Shown: positions 1-10,486 of the stretch, piece after piece
Layout: each line of letters starts with the position of its first letter
Position numbering within the stretch: the first letter of the stretch is position 1
DNA from: Exiguobacterium aurantiacum
GTDB lineage: Bacteria > Bacillota > Bacilli > Exiguobacteriales > Exiguobacteriaceae
DNA: 44,003 bases
Reading direction: 5' to 3'
Assembly: GCF_001766415.1 (NCBI RefSeq)
Contig: NZ_MKXO01000012.1
Coordinates: 1-44,003, forward strand
Notes under the pieces: generated by a model
Seen by the model: the letters and a program-made list of their open reading frames with translations, nothing else
What the model was told of the DNA's origin: nothing
Databases searched by the model: none
Made by a program: the position numbers and the translations under genes

Positions 1-150
1 GAGGGCAGGTTCTTTACGTGTTACTCACCCGTCCGCCGCTCATTCCGTCGACTTCCCCCCGAAGGGTTCCGTCGATTTCCTGCGCTCGACTTGCATGTAT
101 TAGGCACGCCGCCAGCGTTCGTCCTGAGCCAGGATCAAACTCTCCAAAGA
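1..150 (-). rRNA. rrs: 16S ribosomal RNA, 5' end (partial)
   Basis: The reverse complement carries the universal 5' core of bacterial 16S rRNA: GAGTTTGATCCTGGCTCAG starts at position 142 and is followed by the conserved GACGAACGCTGGCGGCGTG and TACATGCAAGTCGAGCG segments. The mature 5' end is placed near 150 by analogy with the usual eight or so bases before GAGTTTG. Only about 150 of roughly 1,550 nt lie in the window, and the gene runs off the left edge. The variable V1 stretch looks like Exiguobacterium from memory; this was not searched. Confidence 0.97.
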
Positions 151-266
151 ATTTGATATAGCTCTTGAAAATGACGAAGCTTGCGCTTCAATCAAAACTT
201 GTAAAACTTTTTTTGCCTCATCGTTCAGTTTTCAAAGTTCGTCTGTCGCTCTTAACGACTCTTACA

Positions 267-295
267 ATATTACAAGTCATCGACACAGTTGTCAA
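267..295 (-). promoter_or_regulatory. rrn promoter P2 (consensus sigma-A)
   Basis: On the minus strand a perfect -35 TTGACA (290-295) and -10 TAATAT (267-272) are separated by exactly 17 bp. Transcription would start near 260 and give a leader of about 110 nt before the 16S gene. The leader carries the box-A-like segment TGAAAACTGAA (224-234) typical of Bacillales rrn leaders. Confidence 0.85.
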
Positions 296-341
296 CCACT
301 TTTTTAATTCTTTTCCGCTGCCATCAGCGGCAACGTTTATT

Positions 342-370
342 ACTTTAACCCATCCTCAAATAGAATGCAA
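342..370 (-). promoter_or_regulatory. rrn promoter P1 (sigma-A)
   Basis: A second promoter lies 75 bp upstream of P2 on the minus strand: -35 TTGCAT (365-370), 17-bp spacer, -10 TAAAGT (342-347). It is preceded by an A/T-rich stretch (about 371-405) that could act as an UP element. Tandem P1/P2 promoters are the normal arrangement for Bacillus rrn operons. Between P1 and P2 a small hairpin (316-331, CCGCTG...CAGCGG) is visible. The whole gap 151-471 is thus the rrn leader, two promoters and the lysS terminator. Confidence 0.7.
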
Positions 371-433
371 TAGTTTCGGTAAAAGTTTTTCTGAAAAAGT
401 TTCCTGCCACGTTATAGCTTGGCTGTAGAAACC

Positions 434-462
434 AAAAACCTCTCACCGCAATGGTGAGAGGT
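434..462 (-). terminator. lysS intrinsic terminator
   Basis: A perfect 10-bp stem (438-447 with 453-462), a 5-nt loop and a run of T on the minus strand (434-438) lie immediately after the lysS stop codon. It insulates lysS from the rrn promoters just downstream. Confidence 0.9.
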
Positions 463-471
463 CGTAACTTG

Positions 472-2033
<1,562 letters not shown>

Positions 2034-2110
2034 ACAGCCTAAGCTGTTCGCTCTTTGCGTATCACTTTTTCGCCAAACAAGCTTACCATAAATCACTTTT
2101 TTACACTAGT

Positions 2111-3106
2111 TCACACTTCTTGTGGCGCGTTCTCGATCTGTCCGACGAAATCGTAGAGCACACTCCCGACGGCATCCCGTGATTCCAACTCGAAGACTTG
2201 CTTACGGACCGGCCCGTTCCCTTTGAGACCTTTCAAGTACCAGGCCACGTGTTGACGCATTTCACGAACCGCCGCCACCTCGCCTTTCAAGTCGATCAAA
2301 CGATCGAGATGCAGCATGCAAATGTCAATTTTCTCGCGTGCCTCCGGCTCGGCCGGAAGTTCACCCGTCTCGAGGTACTGCACCGTCTGATAGAGCATCC
2401 ATGGATTTCCGAGGGCAGCCCGCCCGATCATGACCGCATCGACACCGTAATGGTCGAGGGCATGCTTCGCTTGTTGCGGCGTCGTAATATCACCGTTCCC
2501 GATAATCGGGATGCCGGCAATTTTCTTCGCCTCACCAATAAGCTCCCAGTTGGCTGTTCCTTCATACAATTGGGACCGCGTCCGTCCGTGAATCGCGATC
2601 GCCGCCGCGCCACCGGATTCGGCCGCTCTGACGTTATCTAGGAGGTAGATGTGCTGACTGTCCCAGCCGGTGCGCATCTTGACGGTCACTGGTTTGTCCA
2701 CCGCCTTCGATACGGCGTTCACCATCTCATAAACCTTATCCGGATCGAGGAGCCACTTGGCACCCGCTTCACATTTCGTGACTTTCGGGACCGGGCACCC
2801 CATGTTGATGTCGATGATATCGGCGTTCGTGTTTTGATCCACGTATTGCGCCGCTTTCACGAGCGTGTCTTTCGAACCGCCAAAAATTTGCAGGCTGAGC
2901 GGCTTTTCGCGCTCATCGACGTACAACATGCGCAGCGTTCTCGCGTTTTCAAATAAAATCCCTTTGTCGCTGACCATCTCCGCACAAACGAGTCCGGCAC
3001 CGAATTCCTTCGCAATCAAACGAAATGCCGAGTTCGTCACTCCGGCCATCGGGGCGAGGACCGCCCGATTTTTTATATCAACGTTACCAATTTTGAACCC
3101 TGACAT
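2111..3106 (-). CDS. dusB: tRNA-dihydrouridine synthase B
   Basis: FMN- and NADPH-dependent reduction of specific uridines in the tRNA D-loop to dihydrouridine. The 331-residue TIM-barrel protein shows the FMN-binding start LAPMAGVTN (18-26), the catalytic cysteine in NMGCPVPK (Cys104) and the phosphate-binding GNGD and IGRAALGNPW segments. Length and sequence match B. subtilis DusB (YacF). The gene follows folK by 22 bp at the end of the folate operon, as in Bacillus, except that the small regulator gene yazB found between them there is missing. Dus proteins are sometimes annotated nifR3-like. Confidence 0.96.
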   Translation of the reverse strand: MSGFKIGNVDIKNRAVLAPMAGVTNSAFRLIAKEFGAGLVCAEMVSDKGILFENARTLRMLYVDEREKPLSLQIFGGSKDTLVKAAQYVDQNTNADIIDINMGCPVPKVTKCEAGAKWLLDPDKVYEMVNAVSKAVDKPVTVKMRTGWDSQHIYLLDNVRAAESGGAAAIAIHGRTRSQLYEGTANWELIGEAKKIAGIPIIGNGDITTPQQAKHALDHYGVDAVMIGRAALGNPWMLYQTVQYLETGELPAEPEAREKIDICMLHLDRLIDLKGEVAAVREMRQHVAWYLKGLKGNGPVRKQVFELESRDAVGSVLYDFVGQIENAPQEV

Positions 3107-3128
3107 TGCTTCACTTCCTTCAATAGCG

Positions 3129-3632
3129 TTAAACAGAACCGACTAATGACGTTAACGACTGTAGACGTACGACGTCGCGCCGCTCCGATTCCGGCAAGGC
3201 ATCGCATAATTGTCGTACCGTCTTCCCATTAACCTCGAGCGTCGGAGCAATCTCCGCGAGCGGGGCAAGGACAAAAGCACGTTCATGCATTCGCGGATGC
3301 GGAACAGTTAAGTGCTTCGATTGTATATATTCGCCGTTATAGAGCAAGATGTCAAGGTCGATCGTACGCGGCCCGTTCTTAAACAGACGCTCTCTCCCAA
3401 GACCGCGCTCAACCTGTTGGAGACGAACGAGCGCATCGTCCGCCCCTAGCGATGTCTCGACTTCGACGACCATGTTATAAAACGATGGTTGATCTGTATA
3501 GCCGACCGGTGCCGTCTCGTATACATTCGATTGCTTCGTCACATGAAGACCGGCCGCCTCCATCTCTTGAAGGGCACCGAACAAATAACGCTCCCGTTCA
3601 CCGATATTCGAACCAAGCGCCACATACATCAT
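3129..3632 (-). CDS. folK: 6-hydroxymethyl-7,8-dihydropterin pyrophosphokinase
   Basis: Transfers pyrophosphate from ATP to 6-hydroxymethyl-dihydropterin, the step before dihydropteroate synthase in folate synthesis. The 167-residue protein has the family signatures ALGSNIGER near the N-terminus, GPRTIDLDILLY (about residue 90) with the two metal-binding aspartates, and HPRMHERAFVLAPL. Its length equals that of B. subtilis FolK. The start overlaps the folB stop by 4 nt (ATGA), so the two are translationally coupled. The protein starts with two methionines and either could be used. Confidence 0.97.
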   Translation of the reverse strand: MMYVALGSNIGERERYLFGALQEMEAAGLHVTKQSNVYETAPVGYTDQPSFYNMVVEVETSLGADDALVRLQQVERGLGRERLFKNGPRTIDLDILLYNGEYIQSKHLTVPHPRMHERAFVLAPLAEIAPTLEVNGKTVRQLCDALPESERRDVVRLQSLTSLVGSV

Positions 3633-3994
3633 CCGTTACGCCTCCGCGTCATCTCGATCGCGACCGAATCGTAATGGCCCGGAATCGGTGGATCCGGTTT
3701 GATGACCTTGACCGTCACACTTTGAATCTTGTCACTGTGGGCGAGCACGGCCGTCGTGATCCGTTCACCGAGTGCTTCGAGTAAGTTGACCGCCTCGCCT
3801 GTGACGATGTCTTCTGTCAGTTGATAGAGTCCGGCATAGCTGACGCCGTCTTCCAAATTATCGGACTGGCCGGCAGGGGCCAGGTCTAACTCACACATCA
3901 AATCAATATTAAATCGCTGACCGAGCCGGTTCTCTTCTTCAAATACACCGTGGTAACCGTAAAAACGCATCCCGTTCACAAACATCTTATCCAA
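3629..3994 (-). CDS. folB: Dihydroneopterin aldolase
   Basis: Converts 7,8-dihydroneopterin to 6-hydroxymethyl-dihydropterin and glycolaldehyde. The small 121-residue protein begins MDKMFVNGMRFYGYHGVFEEE; the YHG and the following glutamates are the pterin-binding face. The conserved lysine lies in KVIKPDPPIPG near the C-terminus. It belongs to the tunnelling-fold family, which acts as an octamer. The gene overlaps folP by 8 nt and folK by 4 nt, giving the order folP-folB-folK of the Bacillus folate operon. Confidence 0.96.
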   Translation of the reverse strand: MDKMFVNGMRFYGYHGVFEEENRLGQRFNIDLMCELDLAPAGQSDNLEDGVSYAGLYQLTEDIVTGEAVNLLEALGERITTAVLAHSDKIQSVTVKVIKPDPPIPGHYDSVAIEMTRRRNG

Positions 3995-4772
3995 CTTGTC
4001 CGCCTCCTAACATCGCATCCATCATCCGTGACGCCCGTTTGTTCTCTAACACATCATGCACCCGTACCCAGGCGCACCCCTTCACAATCCCGAGACATGT
4101 CGTCGCGACCGTCCCTTCGACCCGCTCCTCGGTAGGTAAATCAAGTGTCTGGCCGATGAACGACTTACGTGACGTCCCGAGCAGAACGGGGAACCCGAGA
4201 TTCGTGATGACGTCGAGCCGATTCATGAGCTCTAAGTTTTGGTTGTAGTCCTTGGCGAAGCCGATGCCGGGGTCTAACCAAATCTGGTCATCACGAACAC
4301 CGGCGGCACGGGCGATCGCGATTGATTCTTGTATGTCGCCGACGACTTCTTCGATGAAGTGTCCATAGTTTCGGTTGTCTCGATTATGCATCAAAATGAT
4401 CGGGACGTTAAACTCTTTGGCCACTTCTGCCATCGATTGATCGTCCCACTTCGACCCCCACACATCATTGATCATGTCAGCGCCCGCTTCAAGTGCCGCT
4501 CGCGCAACGATAGGTTTGTACGTATCGATCGAGATCAGGACGTCAAGCTCCTCTTTCAAGCGGCGAATGACCGGGACAACGCGGTCGATCTCTTGATCCG
4601 CTGTGACGAACTGTGCGCCCGGCCTTGTCGACTCGCCTCCGACGTCGATCGCATCGGCCCCGTCCTGAACGAGCCGTTTAGCGTGTTCGAGCGCTTGCTC
4701 GACTGCGTTATAACGTCCACCGTCTGAAAATGAATCTGGCGTCACGTTTAAAATGCCCATAATTTTTGTCAT
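3987..4772 (-). CDS. folP: Dihydropteroate synthase
   Basis: Condenses 6-hydroxymethyl-dihydropterin pyrophosphate with p-aminobenzoate; this is the sulfonamide target. The 261-residue TIM barrel carries the two PROSITE-type signatures, GILNVTPDSFSDGG at residues 6-19 and DVGGESTRPGA near residue 50, plus the GFAK and SRKSFIG loops that bind pterin and pABA. It is somewhat shorter than B. subtilis Sul (about 285 residues). The start codon overlaps the pabC stop (ATGA), consistent with one polycistronic folate operon. Confidence 0.97.
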   Translation of the reverse strand: MTKIMGILNVTPDSFSDGGRYNAVEQALEHAKRLVQDGADAIDVGGESTRPGAQFVTADQEIDRVVPVIRRLKEELDVLISIDTYKPIVARAALEAGADMINDVWGSKWDDQSMAEVAKEFNVPIILMHNRDNRNYGHFIEEVVGDIQESIAIARAAGVRDDQIWLDPGIGFAKDYNQNLELMNRLDVITNLGFPVLLGTSRKSFIGQTLDLPTEERVEGTVATTCLGIVKGCAWVRVHDVLENKRASRMMDAMLGGGQVG

Positions 4773-5602
4773 GTTGTTCCCTCGCTTTCAATTGCTCGTC
4801 GTAACTCGGACCAACACGCTGTAAATCGAGCCCCCTGCTTGCCCGGATACGTCCGGCCGGCATAAGCGGTGACCGGTGCGATTTGTTGCACCGAGTTCGT
4901 GAGCCAAATTTCGGATGCATGCTCGAGTTCTTTAAACGTCACGTCACGTTCGAGCACGTCAAATGTCTCCATCAGCCAGTGCCGGGTCACGCCCGCAAGC
5001 GCCCCGGTCGCGAGCGGCGTCGTCCATAGCCGCCCATCCTGTTCCACCCAAAAGATGTTTGAGACGAGTCCCTCGACGACACGTCCCGCCTCGTCCGCGA
5101 ACAAACCTTCCGCTTCCCGGTCGACCAAGGCACGTTTTCCAAGGATGTTGTTCATATAGTGATGTGACTTCAAACGGAACGCCGCTTCCGGTCGACTTCT
5201 CGGAAACGGGAGTGCCTCAAGCCGTTTCTCGGTCGGTTCGAACGTTTCCGGTAACGGTTTGACGAGCAGCGTCACGTTCGGCCGTGAGTAACGCCCGTCG
5301 TGCAGACCGAGCGGAGCGACACCGGCGGAGACGTTCAGTCGGATATATACGTTCGGCGCCTCGTTTTGACGCACGACGTCTTGAATCGCCTGTCTGATTT
5401 CCTGCTTCGTATAAGGTAGATCGATCCAAAGTGCGTCCATACTTTTCTCAAGCCTGTCCCAATGGAGGTCGAACAAGAACGGGACCCCGTCAAACGTCCG
5501 GAACGTCTCGAACAACCCCATCCCGTACAAAAAACCGTGGTCGTGAACCGGCACCGTCACTTCTGAACTGCCGCGCAGTTCGCCGTTATGCCAAAGCCAC
5601 AT
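4769..5602 (-). CDS. pabC: Aminodeoxychorismate lyase (class IV PLP enzyme)
   Basis: Removes pyruvate from 4-amino-4-deoxychorismate to give p-aminobenzoate. The 277-residue protein is a fold-type IV PLP enzyme. The PLP lysine is probably Lys145 in LKSHHYMNN, and the later TGALAGVTR loop binds the cofactor phosphate. The [15 protein letters not shown] block near residues 21-35 is typical of PabC and related D-amino acid and branched-chain transaminases. Its position between pabA and folP makes the PabC assignment firm, whereas sequence alone would leave other class IV aminotransferases open. The start overlaps the pabA end by 17 nt. Confidence 0.93.
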   Translation of the reverse strand: MWLWHNGELRGSSEVTVPVHDHGFLYGMGLFETFRTFDGVPFLFDLHWDRLEKSMDALWIDLPYTKQEIRQAIQDVVRQNEAPNVYIRLNVSAGVAPLGLHDGRYSRPNVTLLVKPLPETFEPTEKRLEALPFPRSRPEAAFRLKSHHYMNNILGKRALVDREAEGLFADEAGRVVEGLVSNIFWVEQDGRLWTTPLATGALAGVTRHWLMETFDVLERDVTFKELEHASEIWLTNSVQQIAPVTAYAGRTYPGKQGARFTACWSELRRAIESEGTT

Positions 5603-6170
5603 GACGATACGCCTCGATAAAGTTTTTAATCATGTCTTTCCCATGTTCCGTCAAGATGGCTTCAGGATGGAATTGGACGCCCTCGATCGGCAACTCTTTA
5701 TGGCGTAGCGCCATGATCTCTCCCGTGCTCGTCTCAGCCGTCACTTCTAAGCAGGACGGCAATGAAGTGCGCTCGACGGCGAGCGAATGATAACGCGTCA
5801 CGATCGTCTGCTGTGGGATATCTTTAAATAACGTCTTGCCGTCATGTTCGATTGGTGACGTCTTCCCGTGCATGAGGCGGTCCGCATGGACGACTTTCCC
5901 GCCGAACGCCTGACCGATCGCTTGATGACCGAGACACACCCCGAAAATCGGGATATTCCCAGCAAACGTCCGAATCGCGTCGACGCTGATCCCCGCTTCG
6001 TTCGGCGTCCGCGGACCTGGCGAGATGACGAGATAACTCGGACCCATCTGTTTAATCTCTTCGATCGTAACGTCGTCATTACGACGCACGATCAAGTCCT
6101 CTCCGAGCTCACCAAAGTATTGAACCAAGTTGTACGTGAATGAGTCGTAGTTATCGATGAGTAAAATCAT
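5586..6170 (-). CDS. pabA: Glutamine amidotransferase subunit of aminodeoxychorismate (and anthranilate) synthase
   Basis: Class I glutamine amidotransferase that feeds ammonia to PabB and, in Bacillus, also to TrpE. The 194-residue protein starts [14 protein letters not shown]. The catalytic triad is visible as Cys79 (FGVCLGHQ), His168 and Glu170 (QFHPE). The frame is open further upstream to 6203, but the ATG at 6170 overlaps the pabB stop (ATGA) and is preceded by GGAGG at 7-nt spacing. In B. subtilis this protein is shared between folate and tryptophan synthesis. Whether that holds here depends on whether another trpG exists elsewhere in the genome. Confidence 0.96.
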   Translation of the reverse strand: MILLIDNYDSFTYNLVQYFGELGEDLIVRRNDDVTIEEIKQMGPSYLVISPGPRTPNEAGISVDAIRTFAGNIPIFGVCLGHQAIGQAFGGKVVHADRLMHGKTSPIEHDGKTLFKDIPQQTIVTRYHSLAVERTSLPSCLEVTAETSTGEIMALRHKELPIEGVQFHPEAILTEHGKDMIKNFIEAYRHVALA

Positions 6171-7570
6171 ACCGTCGCCTCCGTCATTTCTTTCGCGGCC
6201 CATAGCGCCTTCGCTTTCGACAACGATTCTTCATATTCAGCGACCGGGTCGGAGTCGATGACGATCCCCGCCCCGGCCTGGACGTGGGCCATCCCGTCTT
6301 TGACGACCATCGTCCGGATCGTGATGTTAAAGACGAGGTCGTCGTCCCAACTGATCCAGCCGAACGAACCCGTGTAAATCCCACGTCGAACCGGTTCAAG
6401 TTCCTCGATGATTTCCATCGTCCGAATTTTCGGGGCACCGGTAATCGTTCCGCCCGGGAACATCGCCCCGAGCGCCTCTGACCCGGACACACCGTCTCGC
6501 ATCGTGCCGCGCACGTTCGAAACGATGTGCTGTACGTGTGAGTACTTCTCGATGACCATCAATTCGTCGACGTGTACCGTCCCATAAGCGGCCACTTTCC
6601 CGAGGTCGTTCCGCTCTAAATCAACGAGCATGACGTGCTCGGCCCGCTCTTTCTCGTTGTCGAGCAACGTCCGCGCTAGTTCCATATCTTCTGCCTCGTC
6701 CCGTCCGCGCGGCCGTGTCCCGGCGATCGGGCGTGTCGAGATCGACGTCCCGTGTTTCTCAATCAACAGTTCTGGCGAGGCCGACACCATCGTCAAAAAA
6801 TCGTCGACGAAGTACCCCATATACGGTGAGGGATTCATTTGGCGCAATGTGTCATAGACGTGGCGTGGGTCCGCGAGCAACGCTTCCGATTGGCGGACGC
6901 TCAGATTCACTTGGAACACGTCGCCTTCGACGATGTAGTCTTGAATTTTCTGCACAGCTTCGACGAATTCACCTTGCGATAGAGAACGCGCTCGCTCGAG
7001 TGGCGCTTGCGCGACCGGTCCGAACGTGTAATGCGTCTCCGTCTGCCATAGGGCAGCCCAGCGCTCGAGCTTCGCTTCTACTTCTTCATCGGCGGTGACC
7101 AGCAAATAGAGGAGCGATGTCGCTTCGTCAAATACCGCCACTTCGTCAAACAGCAAGAACGAGACGTCGGGCGTCCCTAGATCATCTTCGGCTTGAAGCG
7201 GCAAGCGTTCGAGTGTCCGGGCGACATCGTAACTGACATAACCGATCATCCCACCGAAGAATGGCGGTGCTCCTTCTGGTCTTGCGGCAACGTAACGGGC
7301 CCGCACTTGCTCGACGATGTCGAGCGGTTGGCCATAAAACGTCTCGGTCTTATCTGAAATGACGAGCGTTCCAGTCCCATCTTTCACGTGAAGCGCACCG
7401 AACGGCTCGATCCCGGCCATCGTGTAACGTCCAGCCCTCCCGCTCTCGAGCCACGCATAGCGCTCGCCCGCTTCCGTCAACGTCATATACGTCTCATACA
7501 TTCTCTCTTTTGTCGTTCGCATCGTTTTGAACGCTGTCGTTCTCACGTCAAATCCCCCCGTTCCACTCAT
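6167..7570 (-). CDS. pabB: Aminodeoxychorismate synthase component I
   Basis: Converts chorismate and ammonia to 4-amino-4-deoxychorismate. The 467-residue chorismate-binding enzyme shows [35 protein letters not shown] and [13 protein letters not shown], as in B. subtilis PabB (about 470 residues). As in that protein, the position of the E. coli PabB lysine nucleophile (PIKGT) holds alanine (PIAGT), so the motif alone does not separate it from TrpE; the operon context does. Two starts are plausible: ATG at 7570 with AGAGG at 5 nt, or GTG at 7546 directly after GGGGGGA. A TACAAT element (7582-7587) just upstream may be its own -10, but no convincing -35 is seen. Confidence 0.93.
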   Translation of the reverse strand: MSGTGGFDVRTTAFKTMRTTKERMYETYMTLTEAGERYAWLESGRAGRYTMAGIEPFGALHVKDGTGTLVISDKTETFYGQPLDIVEQVRARYVAARPEGAPPFFGGMIGYVSYDVARTLERLPLQAEDDLGTPDVSFLLFDEVAVFDEATSLLYLLVTADEEVEAKLERWAALWQTETHYTFGPVAQAPLERARSLSQGEFVEAVQKIQDYIVEGDVFQVNLSVRQSEALLADPRHVYDTLRQMNPSPYMGYFVDDFLTMVSASPELLIEKHGTSISTRPIAGTRPRGRDEAEDMELARTLLDNEKERAEHVMLVDLERNDLGKVAAYGTVHVDELMVIEKYSHVQHIVSNVRGTMRDGVSGSEALGAMFPGGTITGAPKIRTMEIIEELEPVRRGIYTGSFGWISWDDDLVFNITIRTMVVKDGMAHVQAGAGIVIDSDPVAEYEESLSKAKALWAAKEMTEATV

Positions 7571-7590
7571 TCATGCCTCTAATTGTACAC

Positions 7591-7634
7591 AAGAAAAGGC
7601 AGTTACCGAAAGAAGATGTCTTCTGGTAACTGCC
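7591..7634 (-). terminator. cysK intrinsic terminator
   Basis: A perfect 10-bp stem GGCAGTTACC/GGTAACTGCC (7598-7607 with 7625-7634) has a smaller AGAAGA/TCTTCT hairpin in its loop. TTTTCTT follows on the minus strand. It lies six bases after the cysK stop codon and separates cysK from the folate operon. Confidence 0.85.
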
Positions 7635-7639
7635 GTTTG

Positions 7640-8593
7640 TTATGCGCGAACGCTATCTGATTCTTCGTCGAACTGATAGAGCGGCGTGCTAAGGTAGCGT
7701 TCTCCGTTTGACGGGATGATCGCGAGCACGTTTTTGCCTTTCCCAAGGCGCTTCGCCGTATCGACCGCGGCCGCGATGGCTGCACCTGACGAGATGCCAC
7801 CGAGCACACCGTTCGTCCGAGCCGCGAGACGCGCGTACTCGAACGCCTGCTCTGTCGTGATTTGAAGGACACCTTCGTAAATCTCAGTGTCTAAAATCGA
7901 CGGGATAAAGCCGGCCCCGATGCCTTGAATTTTATGAGGTCCTGGCTTCCCGCCAGATAAGACTGGAGAGTCGACCGGTTCGACCGCTAAAATTTGCACG
8001 TCCGGATAGTGGGCTTTCAATACTTTACCCGCTCCTGTGATCGTTCCGCCTGTACCGACACCAGCGATGAACGCATCGACTTGAAGACCTGACGCGTCGA
8101 ACGCATCGACGATCTCAGGGCCGGTCGTCATTTCATGGACGTTCGGGTTGGCCGCATTATTGAATTGTTGCGGGAGGAAGTAGCCGTTTTTCTCAGCTTC
8201 TTCTGTCGCCCGGCGAATCGCTCCGCCCATCCCCTCAGGACCAGGCGTCAAAATCAGCTCGGCACCGTATCCGCGAAGCAGATTGCGTCGTTCCATACTC
8301 ATCGTTTCCGGCATGACGAGAATTGCCTTATAGCCTTTAGCAGAACTGACCATCGCGAGTCCGATGCCCGTGTTCCCACTCGTCGGCTCGATGATTGTGT
8401 CACCCGGCTTTAAGACGCCTTCTTCCTCAGCGGCCTCGATCATCGCTAAGGCAATCCGGTCTTTTACACTCGAACCAGGGTTCATATATTCTAACTTCAT
8501 GTAAACCGTCGCGTCATCCGGGCCAGTCAGCCCGTTCAACTTCACGACCGGAGTCTTTCCAATTAAGTCTGTCACTGAATCTACGATACGCAT
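7640..8593 (-). CDS. cysK: Cysteine synthase A (O-acetylserine sulfhydrylase)
   Basis: PLP enzyme that makes cysteine from O-acetylserine and sulfide. The 317-residue protein has the PLP lysine Lys44 in NPGSSVKDR, the substrate loop TSGNTG (71-76), the phosphate-binding GTGGTITG and the C-terminal SSGAA. This matches CysK rather than cystathionine beta-synthase-like MccA. In Bacillus, CysK also partners with the repressor CymR. The gene has its own promoter, with a 26-bp dyad over the -10 (8624-8649), and its own terminator. It is therefore a single-gene unit between hslO and pabB, in the same order as B. subtilis. Confidence 0.96.
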   Translation of the reverse strand: MRIVDSVTDLIGKTPVVKLNGLTGPDDATVYMKLEYMNPGSSVKDRIALAMIEAAEEEGVLKPGDTIIEPTSGNTGIGLAMVSSAKGYKAILVMPETMSMERRNLLRGYGAELILTPGPEGMGGAIRRATEEAEKNGYFLPQQFNNAANPNVHEMTTGPEIVDAFDASGLQVDAFIAGVGTGGTITGAGKVLKAHYPDVQILAVEPVDSPVLSGGKPGPHKIQGIGAGFIPSILDTEIYEGVLQITTEQAFEYARLAARTNGVLGGISSGAAIAAAVDTAKRLGKGKNVLAIIPSNGERYLSTPLYQFDEESDSVRA

Positions 8594-8623
8594 TTCATTT
8601 CCTCCTTCATAATTCCGACTATT

Positions 8624-8664
8624 CCGATATTGTAATAATACCCTATCGGATTGAAAATATGCAA
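8624..8664 (-). promoter_or_regulatory. cysK promoter with overlapping operator-like dyad
   Basis: On the minus strand, -35 TTGCAT (8659-8664), an 18-bp spacer and -10 TATTAT (8635-8640) precede cysK. The -10 lies inside a perfect 6-bp dyad, CCGATA-14-TATCGG (8624-8649). Two further TCGGAAT copies in direct repeat follow (8612-8618 and 8621-8627). Placement over the promoter suits repression. The sulfur regulator CymR is the obvious candidate, because B. subtilis cysK is CymR-controlled, but that is inference. Confidence 0.6.
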
Positions 8665-8679
8665 TTTGGAACGACAGCC

Positions 8680-9606
8680 TCAGCGTGCTTGCTGTTTCAT
8701 CACTTCGAGCTGTTCAGCCGAGAAGTGATACTTTTCGCCACAGAAGTGGCAAACCGCCTCGGCGCCACCGTCTTCTTCGATCATTTGACGGATCTCTTCG
8801 GTACCGAGCCCGATGATCGCACTTTCCATCCGATCCCGGCTGCACGTACAGTTGAACTGTATCGCTTGGTGGTCGAGTACTTCTAAGCTATCTCCGAGGA
8901 GCATATGCAGCATCTCTTCCGGTGTCTTCTCTTCTCCGATGAGAACCGACACTGGCGGGAACGTTTTCAATGCGCCTTCTAACGCTTGAATCGTTTGCTC
9001 TGAAGCGTCCGGCATCAACTGGACGATAATCCCGCCGGCAGCTAAAATCGATTCATCTTCTGGAAGCACGAGCACACCAGCTCCGACGACTGAAGGCACT
9101 TGTTCCGACGTCGCGAAGTAGTACGTGAAGTCTTCACTGATCTCACCCGTTTGAATTTCGGACGAACCGCCAACGAAGTCTTTTAGCCCGAGGTCTTTGA
9201 TGACCGAGACCGTGCCGCGGCCGACGACATCGCCGACTTTCAACTTCGTCAATCCGTGGTCGTTGACGAATGTTCCGCCTTCGACACGCGGATGTGACAC
9301 GTATCCGCGGACGTCTCCTGCCGTGTCCGCATCGACGATGATTTTCCCGATCGGTCCATCGCCTTCGACTTTAAGGGTGACGCGTGCAGCTCCTTTTTGC
9401 ATCGAACCGATCATCGTCCCGATCGTCATCGTCCGCCCGAGCGCGGCTGAGGCGACCGGTGTCGTCTGATGACGAAGTTGCGTTTCGAAAATCGTTTTTG
9501 TCGTCCGTACGGCGAACGCCCGGACTTCTCCACCGAACCCGAGGGCACGGACGAGATAGTCGTCTTTCATTTGGTCAAGTAACGCTTGTTGTTCTGGTTG
9601 AATCAT
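8680..9606 (-). CDS. hslO: Redox-regulated molecular chaperone Hsp33
   Basis: Cytosolic holdase activated by oxidation and unfolding. The 308-residue protein has the C-terminal zinc/redox switch: Cys253 and Cys255 (NCTCSRDR) with Cys286 and Cys289 (CHFCGEKY). The N-terminal substrate-binding domain aligns with B. subtilis HslO (YacC) from DYLVRALGF onward. It carries about 13 extra N-terminal residues, supported by an AAAGGAG ribosome-binding site 9 nt before the ATG at 9606. It lies 21 bp downstream of coaX and is probably co-transcribed with it. Confidence 0.96.
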   Translation of the reverse strand: MIQPEQQALLDQMKDDYLVRALGFGGEVRAFAVRTTKTIFETQLRHQTTPVASAALGRTMTIGTMIGSMQKGAARVTLKVEGDGPIGKIIVDADTAGDVRGYVSHPRVEGGTFVNDHGLTKLKVGDVVGRGTVSVIKDLGLKDFVGGSSEIQTGEISEDFTYYFATSEQVPSVVGAGVLVLPEDESILAAGGIIVQLMPDASEQTIQALEGALKTFPPVSVLIGEEKTPEEMLHMLLGDSLEVLDHQAIQFNCTCSRDRMESAIIGLGTEEIRQMIEEDGGAEAVCHFCGEKYHFSAEQLEVMKQQAR

Positions 9607-9627
9607 ATTGAGTAACTCCTTTAAAGT

Positions 9628-10392
9628 TTATTTCTGGTTGCGCTCATAGATGAGACGAAGTCCATCGAGCGTCAAGAACGAGTCGACGACGTCAATCGTT
9701 TCGGCATGTTCACTGATCAAACGGGCCAGCCCACCTGTCGCGATGACGGTCGCTTCCCCGACTTCACGCTTGACGCGACTGACGATGCCGTCGACTTGGG
9801 CGACATACCCGTAATACGTGCCCGATTGCATCGCTTGGATCGTATTTTTCCCGACGACGGTCGGCGGGGTCGCGAGCTCGATGCGCGGTAATTTCGCAGC
9901 CCGTTGATAGAGCGCCTCGACCGAGATCATAATCCCCGGGGAGATGATCCCGCCGTGATAACGGCGTTTGTCATCGATATAGCAATACGTCGTCGCCGTA
10001 CCGAAGTCGACGATGATCAATGGACCGTCGTACTTGGCAATACCTGCGACCGCGTTGACGATGCGGTCCGCCCCGACTTCACGCGGATTATCGACGTGGA
10101 TGTCGAGACCTGTTTTCACGCCAGGACCGACGACGATCGGCCGGACGTTGAAGTAGCGCTGCGACATCTGTTCGAGCGGGAAGATGACCGGTGGAACAAC
10201 CGAAGACAAAATGACGCCGTCGATTTGGTCAAACGAGACGTTCGAGTGGTCAAACAGCGATTTGACGAGCATACCGTACTCGTCGGTCGTTTTCGTGCGG
10301 TCCGTCGAGATGCGCCAATGATGGACGAGCGTCTCACCATCGTACATCCCGAGGACAATATTTGTATTCCCAACATCGATCACTAAAATCAT
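9628..10392 (-). CDS. coaX: Type III pantothenate kinase
   Basis: First step of coenzyme A synthesis, phosphorylation of pantothenate. The 254-residue ASKHA-fold protein begins [11 protein letters not shown], the phosphate-binding loop. It also has GADRIVN and VDFGTATT in the middle, matching B. subtilis CoaX and distinct from type I or II kinases. The open frame begins at a GTG at 10407, but that codon is part of the AGTGAGGA ribosome-binding site, so ATG 10392 is the start. It sits downstream of the ftsH terminator, with an extended -10 element at 10434-10442. Confidence 0.95.
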   Translation of the reverse strand: MILVIDVGNTNIVLGMYDGETLVHHWRISTDRTKTTDEYGMLVKSLFDHSNVSFDQIDGVILSSVVPPVIFPLEQMSQRYFNVRPIVVGPGVKTGLDIHVDNPREVGADRIVNAVAGIAKYDGPLIIVDFGTATTYCYIDDKRRYHGGIISPGIMISVEALYQRAAKLPRIELATPPTVVGKNTIQAMQSGTYYGYVAQVDGIVSRVKREVGEATVIATGGLARLISEHAETIDVVDSFLTLDGLRLIYERNQK

Positions 10393-10433
10393 GATATGGT
10401 TCCTCACTTTGTTGTCAATTACAGTTCGCTCGA

Positions 10434-10442
10434 ATTATAACA
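10434..10442 (-). promoter_or_regulatory. Putative extended -10 promoter of coaX-hslO
   Basis: TGTTATAAT on the minus strand is a TGn extended -10 with a perfect TATAAT hexamer. It starts three bases beyond the T-run of the ftsH terminator. No good -35 is visible. Transcription would start about 35 nt before the coaX ATG. Confidence 0.45.
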
Positions 10443-10444
10443 CG

Positions 10445-10478
10445 AAAAAAGACGAATGCCTTATTTAGGGCATTCGTC
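10445..10478 (-). terminator. ftsH intrinsic terminator
   Basis: A 10-bp GC-balanced stem GACGAATGCC/GGCATTCGTC (10451-10460 with 10469-10478) has an 8-nt loop and is followed by TTTTTT on the minus strand. It begins 9 bases past the ftsH stop codon. Confidence 0.9.
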
Positions 10479-10486
10479 TCTTACAC

